15,205 bases of DNA from Holdemanella sp. (lineage in GTDB: Bacteria > Bacillota_I > Bacilli_A > Erysipelotrichales > Erysipelotrichaceae): contig JABUSD010000006.1 of assembly GCA_021442845.1 (NCBI GenBank), positions 1 through 15,205 on the forward strand, in the 5' to 3' direction. This document shows positions 7,480-12,951 of this stretch, piece by piece. The translations under genes and the position numbers were made by a program. The notes under the pieces are model-generated. The model was not told the origin of the DNA, searched no databases, and saw only the letters and a list, made by a program, of their open reading frames with translations. Position 1 is the first letter of the stretch. The number at the start of each line of letters is the position of its first letter.

Positions 7480-7914
7480 ATGATAAAGATATTAGTATGT
7501 TGTGCAGGTGGATTTTCAAGTTCATTTCTAGCACGTAACCTTAAAAGAGGCGTTATGGAAGCCGGATTGCAGAATGAAGTTTTGGTAGACTTTAAAGGAT
7601 TTCGCGGATCTCATGACATTGTAGATCAATATGATATTATGATGCTGTGTCCCCATCTGCGTGATCAGGTTCAGGATTATATGAATAAACACGAAAAGGA
7701 ATATCATAATAAATTAGAGAATACGGCTATTTATGTCATTCCTGCCCAGATGTATGGCCTTATGCAGATTAAAGAACTATATGAAGATGCCAAAGGAATT
7801 ATAGAAATCTTCAAAAAGGAAGGTGGGCATCCAACCCATTTTCCAGGTGAAGAAGATGCGGGAAAGATAAAACGAAACAAAGCGTATTATAATGTTTATA
7901 AAAAAGAGGTATAG
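7480..7914 (+). CDS. PTS lactose-type EIIB-like protein, copy 2 of 3
   Basis: This 144-residue paralogue starts 14 bases after copy 1, with a GCGAGGA ribosome binding site. It keeps ILVCCAGGFSSSFLARNL with C8 as the candidate phosphocysteine, the CPH turn, the invariant ENTAIYVIPAQMYGLM block and the GGHPT/FPGEEDAGKI tail. Compared with copy 1, most of about 24 differences cluster at residues 62-77, a surface-like charged helix (DQVQDYMNKHEKEYHN), which could set partner specificity. It ends with KKEV, three residues longer than copy 1. The close spacing implies co-transcription with copies 1 and 3 and co-dependent expression. Confidence 0.85.
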   Translation: MIKILVCCAGGFSSSFLARNLKRGVMEAGLQNEVLVDFKGFRGSHDIVDQYDIMMLCPHLRDQVQDYMNKHEKEYHNKLENTAIYVIPAQMYGLMQIKELYEDAKGIIEIFKKEGGHPTHFPGEEDAGKIKRNKAYYNVYKKEV

Positions 7915-7916
7915 CC

Positions 7917-8351
7917 ATGTTGAGAATATTAGTATGCTGTGGTGGTGGAATGTCAAGTTCCTATCTGGCAAGAAATCTAACCAAAGGGGTCAAAGAAGCA
8001 GGTTTAGATAAAGAAATCTTTGTTGATTTTAGAGGATTTAGTCAATCACATGATGTAGCGGATAGCTTTGATATCATGATGTTGTGTCCTCATTTGCGGT
8101 ATCGAATCCAGGATTATCTAAAACTTCATGAGCAGGATTATCACAGTAAACTGGAAAATACGGCTATCTATGTCATTCCTGCCCAGATGTATGGGTTGAT
8201 GCAGATCAAAGAATTATATATGGATGCCTTAGGAATATTAGATATTTTCAAAGAACAAGGAGGCCATCCTACTTATTTTCCAGGGGAAGAAGATGCCGGA
8301 AAGATAAAACGAAACAAAGCCTATTATCATGTATATAAAAAGAATGAGTAA
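7917..8351 (+). CDS. PTS lactose-type EIIB-like protein, copy 3 of 3
   Basis: This 144-residue paralogue starts 2 bases after the stop of copy 2, and its AAAGAGGT ribosome binding site lies inside the end of copy 2. It is the most diverged copy (about 74-75% identity to each of the others by hand count). Its loop is ILVCCGGGMSSSYLARNL, with A9 changed to G, which is even closer to the glycine-rich loop of lactose EIIB. C7, C8, C57, H59 and the whole ENTAIYVIPAQMYGLM and FPGEEDAGKI blocks are kept. The end of the gene forms one arm of a bidirectional terminator, so the triplet is a closed transcription unit. The divergence suggests an older duplication than the one that made copies 1 and 2. 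Confidence 0.85.
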   Translation: MLRILVCCGGGMSSSYLARNLTKGVKEAGLDKEIFVDFRGFSQSHDVADSFDIMMLCPHLRYRIQDYLKLHEQDYHSKLENTAIYVIPAQMYGLMQIKELYMDALGILDIFKEQGGHPTYFPGEEDAGKIKRNKAYYHVYKKNE

Positions 8352-8363
8352 CCTCATTCTTTT
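8341..8363. terminator. Bidirectional terminator between EIIB-like copy 3 and the DUF5662-like gene
   Basis: AGAATGAG (8341-8348), a TAAC loop and CTCATTCT (8353-8360) form a perfect 8-bp stem. T residues follow on the plus strand, and the AAAA before it gives a T-run on the minus strand. The stop codon of copy 3 is in the loop, and the minus-strand gene's stop codon is in the 3' arm. Confidence 0.85.
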
Positions 8364-8875
8364 ATTTCTTTTACGATATAGTCAATCGTCTTATCCAATC
8401 CATTTTCAGATAGATAGGTTAATAGATGAAGGATTAATTTATCGGTATCTTCATGGATTAAGATGCGATTTCTTCCCTTTAGGTAATAATCCAAAGCACT
8501 GCGATCGGTATATTTATCTTTTTGATAGATCATAGTAGCGGCTACGCGATCACAGAACATTTCGATGACATAGTTTGTTGGCATCTTTACCGCATAGATA
8601 CCATCCTTATTAAAATCAAGCCAATATTCCCAATGGTGTTTGTTTCTTCCTTTATGATGGAGCCAGGATGTAGAATAACCGATATCCTCTTTCTGGGCAT
8701 CAATTGGAGAACGATATCCCTGATAATATTTGAATCCTGTTTTTAATTCACAGATTGAATATTTACTCAAATCATGTAAAACGCCTTGCTTATATAAATG
8801 ACAGCGGAAACATAATTCAGTAACTTTAATTTTATGTTGATTGATTGTATTTAAATGACCTATTACCTTATTCAT
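8354..8875 (-). CDS. DUF5662-like conserved protein
   Basis: This 173-residue protein matches what I remember of the DUF5662 family, whose function is unknown. Its hallmarks are HDLSKYS (H34, D35), the segment around 71-85 (LHHKGRNKHHWEYW, four histidines at 73, 74, 80, 81) and E105/D109 in VIEMFCDRVAA. The histidines and aspartates suggest a metal-binding, possibly HD-phosphohydrolase-like helical fold, but that is inference. The start is forced by an in-frame TAG six codons' span upstream (TAG TAT AAT ACT TTT ATG). There is no Shine-Dalgarno sequence, and TATAAT lies 6 bases before the ATG, so the mRNA is probably leaderless. The gene is monocistronic, convergent with the EIIB triplet and divergent from rpmE. 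Confidence 0.75.
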   Translation of the reverse strand: MNKVIGHLNTINQHKIKVTELCFRCHLYKQGVLHDLSKYSICELKTGFKYYQGYRSPIDAQKEDIGYSTSWLHHKGRNKHHWEYWLDFNKDGIYAVKMPTNYVIEMFCDRVAATMIYQKDKYTDRSALDYYLKGRNRILIHEDTDKLILHLLTYLSENGLDKTIDYIVKEIKE

Positions 8876-8881
8876 AAAAGT

Positions 8882-8887
8882 ATTATA
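8882..8887 (-). promoter_or_regulatory. -10 element of the DUF5662-like gene
   Basis: A perfect TATAAT on the minus strand lies 6 bases before the start codon. A -35 box is poor (TTAAAT at about 17 bases). The predicted +1 coincides with the A of the ATG. Confidence 0.55.
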
Positions 8888-8921
8888 CTATTAAAATTCT
8901 AAAAATTTAATACGATATATA

Positions 8922-8950
8922 TTGAAATGAAATATGGTTCATGTTAGAAT
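8922..8950 (+). promoter_or_regulatory. rpmE promoter (TTGAAA-N17-TAGAAT with TGT extension)
   Basis: The -35 box is TTGAAA (8922-8927), the spacer is 17 bases, and the -10 box is TAGAAT (8945-8950) preceded by TGT, an extended -10. Transcription should start near 8957, giving a leader of about 50 bases. Confidence 0.8.
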
Positions 8951-8963
8951 TTAGGAGCACTTA

Positions 8964-8988
8964 CTTTAGGCTCAATAGGGGCTTAAGG
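8964..8988 (+). promoter_or_regulatory. Possible structured leader of rpmE (L31 autoregulation candidate)
   Basis: The short rpmE leader can form a hairpin of about 10 bp with some G-U pairs: CTTTAGGCTC (8964-8973) with a partner ending at 8988 and a loop near AATAG. It lies just upstream of the AAGGAGGT ribosome binding site. Structured L31 leaders have been proposed in several bacterial groups, including Firmicutes. Whether this is one of them needs covariance evidence. Confidence 0.35.
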
Positions 8989-9006
8989 CGGAAGGAGGTA
9001 AATCGA

Positions 9007-9225
9007 ATGAAACAAGGAATTCATCCAAACTATCACCGTATTAAATGTATTTGTTCTTCATGTGGAGCTGAATTTGAAACAGGAAGTACAATTAAGGGGA
9101 ATGAATTACGTGTAGATACTTGTAGTAACTGCCACCCATTCTTCACAGGACGTCAACGTTTTGCTGCTGCGCAAGGACGTATTGAAAAGTTCAACAAGAA
9201 ATACGGATTCAAGAGCGGAAATTAG
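9007..9225 (+). CDS. rpmE: 50S ribosomal protein L31 (zinc-binding form)
   Basis: The 72-residue protein L31 sits on the large ribosomal subunit and bridges it to the 30S head. The start [10 protein letters not shown], the ETGS segment and [10 protein letters not shown] with the end [10 protein letters not shown] match bacterial L31. Cysteines C14, C16, C19, C39 and C42 are present, so this is the zinc-containing (C+) form rather than the zinc-independent YtiA-type. A longer frame opens at 8941, but AAGGAGGT at 8992-8999 lies 7 bases before the ATG at 9007, and family homology begins there. It has its own promoter and terminator. Confidence 0.96.
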   Translation: MKQGIHPNYHRIKCICSSCGAEFETGSTIKGNELRVDTCSNCHPFFTGRQRFAAAQGRIEKFNKKYGFKSGN

Positions 9226-9236
9226 AAATACATATT

Positions 9237-9257
9237 GGTGTCTTCGGACACCTTTTT
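9237..9257 (+). terminator. Terminator after rpmE
   Basis: GGTGTC (9237-9242), a TTCG tetraloop and GACACC (9247-9252) are followed by five T residues. The UUCG loop makes it very stable. No promoter is seen between it and the aminotransferase, so some read-through may feed the next operon. Confidence 0.9.
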
Positions 9258-9279
9258 CTTTTAGAAAAGGGGGGAAACT

Positions 9280-10449
9280 ATGCAGATTAAAGCCAATCGT
9301 CTAAACGTATTCCAGAAATCTGTATTTACAGAATTAAAGGAATTAAAGGAAGAATATACAAAGCGAACAGGAAATAAAGTGATTGATTTTTCAATCGGTT
9401 CTCCAAATATCGCACCAAAAAAGTCAATTATGGAAACATTACAGAATGCTGTCATGGTAGATGAGAACTGGAAATATGCGATTAATGAACTTCCTGAATT
9501 AAAGGAAGCGGTAAAGGAATGGTATAAGAACCGTTATGAGGCAGACCTTGAAGATGATGAAATCATTGCCTTACAGGGATCACAGGAGGCTTTGAGTACT
9601 ATCTTTATGGCGACATGCAATCCTGGAGATGTGGTATTGATTCCAGATCCATATTATCCAATCTTCTGTGATGGACCTAGACTTGCAGGTGCGGATATTG
9701 AATTCATGCCATTGTTAGAGGAAAATGATTATCTGATTCAATTGGATAAGATAGATCCAGAAATTCTAAAAAGGACAAAGATTATGATTGTATCCTATCC
9801 AAATAATCCAACATGTGCCATTGCACCAGATTCCTTCTATGAAGAATTAATCCAGTTTGCCAAAAAGAATAATATTATCATCTTACATGACAATGCATAT
9901 AGTGAATTGTTGTTTGATGGAAGAATTGGTAAAAGTTTTTTATCCTTTGAGGGTGCAAAAGAAGTGGGAATTGAATTAAATTCGTTTTCTAAAACATATG
10001 GAATGGCAGGAGCAAGATTAGGTGTTTGTGTAGGAAATAAGGATGTGTTAGAAGCTTATCGCATCTTGAAATCCAATATGGATTATGGAATTTTCTTGCC
10101 TGTTCAATATGCTGGGATTGAAGCTTTAAAAAATGGAGGCGATTCCATTGTACCAACTCGTATGGCATATGAACATAGACGTGATATTCTGGTGAAATAT
10201 TTCAAGGAAGCTGGATGGAATATTCCACTATCGCCAGCGACGATGTTTTCGTGGTGTCGTATTCCAGATCATTATGAAGACTCTTATACATTCACAAAAG
10301 ATCTATTAGAAAAGACAGGGGTAGTCGTTACACCAGGACAATCTTTTGGCAAGGAAGGCATCCGTTATGTTCGTCTTGCCCTTGTACAGGATGAGAAGGA
10401 TATTATGGAAGCTGCCTGCCGTATTAAGGAAAGTGGTCTATTTCAATGA
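9280..10449 (+). CDS. Class I/II PLP-dependent aminotransferase
   Basis: This 389-residue fold-type I aminotransferase carries the standard PLP residues: GSQEA at 100-104 for phosphate binding, NNPT at 175-178, D204 and Y207 in HDNAYSE, K238 in NSFSKTYGMAGARLG as the Schiff-base lysine, and R246. A substrate-carboxylate arginine is expected in the C-terminal IRYVRLALV segment. The start KANRLNVFQKSVFTELKEL and IDFSIGSPNIAP resemble enzymes usually annotated as LL-diaminopimelate aminotransferase-like or alanine/aspartate transaminases. The true amino donor cannot be settled by eye. An AAGGGGGG ribosome binding site precedes the ATG. The last 4 bases overlap the next gene (ATGA), so the two are translationally coupled. 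Confidence 0.9.
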   Translation: MQIKANRLNVFQKSVFTELKELKEEYTKRTGNKVIDFSIGSPNIAPKKSIMETLQNAVMVDENWKYAINELPELKEAVKEWYKNRYEADLEDDEIIALQGSQEALSTIFMATCNPGDVVLIPDPYYPIFCDGPRLAGADIEFMPLLEENDYLIQLDKIDPEILKRTKIMIVSYPNNPTCAIAPDSFYEELIQFAKKNNIIILHDNAYSELLFDGRIGKSFLSFEGAKEVGIELNSFSKTYGMAGARLGVCVGNKDVLEAYRILKSNMDYGIFLPVQYAGIEALKNGGDSIVPTRMAYEHRRDILVKYFKEAGWNIPLSPATMFSWCRIPDHYEDSYTFTKDLLEKTGVVVTPGQSFGKEGIRYVRLALVQDEKDIMEAACRIKESGLFQ

Positions 10450-11132
10450 TTTATGTAATGTCGGATCTTCATGGTGAATATGAAAAATATCTACGTATGC
10501 TAGATGCCATCCAATTAAAAGAAGAGGATACTTTATATATTCTTGGTGATGTAGTGGATCGTGGAAAGAATCCAATGTATATTTTGAAGGATATGATGAA
10601 AAGAAAGAATATCATTCCCTTACTTGGAAATCATGATTATTATGCATATACAATCCTAAGTTCTCTACAGAATGGTGGTTTCTTTAAAAATAAAGGACTT
10701 CTCCAATATTTAATGGCATGGAGAATGGATGGAGGGCAGACAACATATAATCAGTTTAATGAACTATCCAAGGAAGAACAAAAGGAAATTCTTGATTATT
10801 TTTCAACATTTTCTCTTTATAAAGAAGTGTATGTCAATGAAAACAGATATATTCTTGTTCATGCAGGTTTGGGAAACTTTGACAAGGACAAAGATTTAGC
10901 CGATTATGATATTGAAGAACTTTGTTTCTATAGACCTGATTTCAACACTGATTTCTTTGGAGATGAGCATATCTATATTGTATGTGGCCATACACCTGTT
11001 CAATTTATTCATAAGGAAGCTTCCATCTATCACAATAAACACAACATCTGTATAGATTGTGGAGCTGTCTTTATGGGTGGCAAACTAGCTTGTTTATGCC
11101 TGGATACCATGAAAGAATACTATATAGAATAA
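10446..11132 (+). CDS. PPP-type metallophosphoesterase (serine/threonine phosphatase-like)
   Basis: The 228-residue protein shows the complete calcineurin-like/PPP signature for a two-metal phosphatase: D7 and H9 in SDLHG, GDVVDRG at 34-40, GNHD at 61-64, H139 in VHAGLG and H182 in CGHTP. Size and motif spacing match bacterial PrpA/PrpE-like protein phosphatases or Ap4A-hydrolase-like enzymes. The substrate could be phosphoproteins or dinucleoside polyphosphates. It starts within the last codons of the aminotransferase (4-base overlap), with only a weak purine-rich ribosome binding site, so translation coupling is likely. No functional link to the aminotransferase is evident. The gene ends at a strong terminator. 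Confidence 0.9.
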   Translation: MIYVMSDLHGEYEKYLRMLDAIQLKEEDTLYILGDVVDRGKNPMYILKDMMKRKNIIPLLGNHDYYAYTILSSLQNGGFFKNKGLLQYLMAWRMDGGQTTYNQFNELSKEEQKEILDYFSTFSLYKEVYVNENRYILVHAGLGNFDKDKDLADYDIEELCFYRPDFNTDFFGDEHIYIVCGHTPVQFIHKEASIYHNKHNICIDCGAVFMGGKLACLCLDTMKEYYIE

Positions 11133-11159
11133 AAAACTCAGATTTTTTCTGAGTTTTTT
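11131..11159. terminator. Terminator between the phosphoesterase and comFA
   Basis: AAAAACTCAG (11132-11141) pairs with CTGAGTTTTT (11149-11158) around a T-rich loop. The hairpin begins at the stop codon and is followed by T residues. Confidence 0.8.
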
Positions 11160-11171
11160 CTATTTGCTGAG

Positions 11172-11179
11172 TATATAAA
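11172..11179 (+). promoter_or_regulatory. -10-like element immediately before comFA
   Basis: TATATAAA contains overlapping TATATA and TATAAA hexamers 3-5 bases before the ATG at 11183. No -35 box is clear because the preceding bases belong to the terminator. A short-leader or leaderless transcript, or an alternative sigma factor, would fit. Confidence 0.35.
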
Positions 11180-11182
11180 TAT

Positions 11183-12325
11183 ATGAGATGTAATCGATGT
11201 AAAAATGAAGATATGCGATTCTTTCAATATGATCAAGGTATTTACTATTGTAGAAAGTGCATTGCCTTTGGAAGAATCAATGTAGGAGACAAGGTTAAAC
11301 CTTGTTTGTTGAAAAGAAGAAAAATTAATATTGAACCAAAGCTTCGCTATGAATTGACCTCATCCCAAAAGGAGGTATCCAACAATGTATATTTGAATTT
11401 GAAGATGGGATATGATGTCTTTTTATATGCGGCAACAGGTGCAGGAAAAACGGAATGTACATACCAGAGCATATGTGCTTATTTAAGGGAAGGGAAAAAA
11501 GTAGGTTTTGCGATTAGTCGAAGACAGGTTGTTCTAGAGATTGCCAATCGATTACGAAAAGACTTTCCTTCCTTAAAGATTGTCGAAGTAACCCAGGGAT
11601 ATACACAGATTGTGGATGGGGATCTCATTGTATGCACTATGCATCAGCTGTATCGTTATGCCTATGGATTTGACTTGCTGATTATGGATGAAGTGGATGC
11701 CTTTCCTTATATTGATAATGATGTATTACAGGCTATTTCCAATCAGGCATGTGTTGGACAGAAGCTATATTTAAGTGCTACACCCGATGAAAAAATGATA
11801 GAAGACATCAAGAAAGGAAAAATTAAAGAGGTAACCTTATTTAAACGTGCACATAATCATCCTTTATGTATCCCCAAGGTAATACAGGTTCCGATTAGTA
11901 TCCAGATTCTATGTATATTTTATTTCCTTTTCAAATGGAAAAATAAACAGGTTTTAATCTTTGTGCCTACCAAAGAGGATACGGTTTATATTTCAAAAAT
12001 TCTATCTTTATTCACAAAGATAAAAGGGGTCCATTCTTCAAGCGAGAATAAGGATGAAATTATCGAATCGTTTCGATCAAAAGACATACAAGTACTTGTA
12101 TGTACAACATTAATGGAAAGAGGGATTACGATTCCAGATGTACAAGTGATTGTATATAAAGCCAATCATGTTGTGTTTACCTGCGCCAGTCTTATTCAGA
12201 TTTATGGAAGGGTAGGAAGAAGTTTTGAAAACCCAGAAGGAGAGGGAATATGTCTTTGTCAAAGTACAAATCAATCTATCAGAAAGTGTATCAGGCAAAT
12301 CAGGATGATGAACGATTCTGTTTAA
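11183..12325 (+). CDS. comFA: ComFA, DEAD-box-like helicase/translocase of competence
   Basis: ComFA is an ATP-dependent DNA translocase that helps pull single-stranded DNA into the cell through ComEC during transformation. The 380-residue protein begins with a four-cysteine zinc finger (C3/C6 and C23/C26). A superfamily 2 helicase core follows: AATGAGKTE Walker A at 83-91, DEVDAFPY at 169-176, SATP at 198-201, TTLMERGIT at 308-316 and motif VI QIYGRVGRS at 339-347. An in-frame TGA at 11168-11170 and the need for C3/C6 fix the start at 11183. No Shine-Dalgarno sequence is present. It is somewhat shorter than Bacillus ComFA (about 460 residues). It overlaps comFC by 76 bases. Helicase-only alternatives such as PriA are larger. 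Confidence 0.92.
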   Translation: MRCNRCKNEDMRFFQYDQGIYYCRKCIAFGRINVGDKVKPCLLKRRKINIEPKLRYELTSSQKEVSNNVYLNLKMGYDVFLYAATGAGKTECTYQSICAYLREGKKVGFAISRRQVVLEIANRLRKDFPSLKIVEVTQGYTQIVDGDLIVCTMHQLYRYAYGFDLLIMDEVDAFPYIDNDVLQAISNQACVGQKLYLSATPDEKMIEDIKKGKIKEVTLFKRAHNHPLCIPKVIQVPISIQILCIFYFLFKWKNKQVLIFVPTKEDTVYISKILSLFTKIKGVHSSSENKDEIIESFRSKDIQVLVCTTLMERGITIPDVQVIVYKANHVVFTCASLIQIYGRVGRSFENPEGEGICLCQSTNQSIRKCIRQIRMMNDSV

Positions 12326-12924
12326 TATGCAACAAGAAATTAAATGAACAGAATACACTGGAATCTTTATTTATACAGGAAGAATTAATATGTGAGGAAT
12401 GTAAAGCACAGCTGATTGTACATAGAAAGATATATGAAATCGATGGAATCGATTTCTATGTCTATTATGAATATAATGAATTTCTAGAAAGGATCTGGTT
12501 TCGCTATAAAGAGCAGAAAGATATTGTCCTAAAAAATCTGTTTTCTAAATTGTTTGAACCATATTTAAAGAATACATACTGCATCTGTATTCCTCCCTCA
12601 TCGGATGAAAAAAGAAGGGAAAGAGCGTTTGAACCATTGATTGCGATATTAGGAAATCGAACATATTCCCCTCTATATAAGATGAAATCCATAAAACAGA
12701 GTAAACAATCGTTTTTAAAAAGAAAAGCGATACAGGAAGTCATTCAAAGAAAGGCTTGTTATCCATTACCAGATAAGCCAGTTGTATTAGTGGATGATGT
12801 CTGTACATCACAAAGTACAATCAATCGATGTATAGAGCTACTACATCCTGAAAAAGTGTTCATATTTGCTGCTCATCCATTATGGATTGAATCAAAAAAC
12901 TTGGAAAAGCATCGTCCCTTTTGA
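12250..12924 (+). CDS. comFC: ComFC/GntX-type phosphoribosyltransferase-like competence protein
   Basis: The 224-residue protein is the usual partner of ComFA and is required for DNA uptake; it carries a PRTase-like fold. A four-cysteine zinc ribbon (C24/C27 and C48/C51) precedes the body, and KRRERAFEP (121-129) corresponds to the conserved RGFNQ-type segment. The PRPP-loop motif is VVLVDDVCTSQST at 178-190; the usual TTG after DDV reads TSQ here, so phosphate-loop binding may be altered. AAGGAG (12237-12242) lies 7 bases before the ATG at 12250, which supports the start despite the 76-base overlap with comFA in another frame. The last residues lie in the promoter of the next gene. Confidence 0.88.
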   Translation: MSLSKYKSIYQKVYQANQDDERFCLICNKKLNEQNTLESLFIQEELICEECKAQLIVHRKIYEIDGIDFYVYYEYNEFLERIWFRYKEQKDIVLKNLFSKLFEPYLKNTYCICIPPSSDEKRRERAFEPLIAILGNRTYSPLYKMKSIKQSKQSFLKRKAIQEVIQRKACYPLPDKPVVLVDDVCTSQSTINRCIELLHPEKVFIFAAHPLWIESKNLEKHRPF

Positions 12925-12930
12925 TAGAAT
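12901..12930 (+). promoter_or_regulatory. Promoter of the coiled-coil gene (TTGGAA-N18-TAGAAT, TGA extension)
   Basis: TTGGAA (12901-12906) and TAGAAT (12925-12930) lie 18 bases apart, with a TGA extension that is also the comFC stop codon. The transcript would start near 12937, just before the AGGGGG ribosome binding site. Confidence 0.5.
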
Positions 12931-12951
12931 GGACGTATAAGGGGGCAAAGT

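Larger units (their letters stand above)
7040..8342 (+). repeat. Three tandem paralogous gene units of about 426 bp
   Basis: Units at 7040-7465, 7480-7905 and 7917-8342 align end to end. A 37-base block (7281-7317, 7721-7757, 8158-8194) differs at no more than two positions among all three, even at silent sites, while the preceding 45 bases are strongly diverged. Confidence 0.85.

Noticed and set aside
7040..8351. Triplet as part of a mobile element or CRISPR-like array
   Set aside because: The repeats are full coding genes with ribosome binding sites; there are no flanking inverted repeats, integrase or transposase.
11132..11148. AAAA-N-TTTT pattern like a ComK box before comFA
   Set aside because: The spacing is off and the bases are fully explained by the terminator hairpin.
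12250..12325. Possible frameshift joining comFA and comFC
   Set aside because: Both genes have complete motifs, comFA ends after its motif VI as expected, and comFC has its own ribosome binding site; a simple gene overlap explains it.
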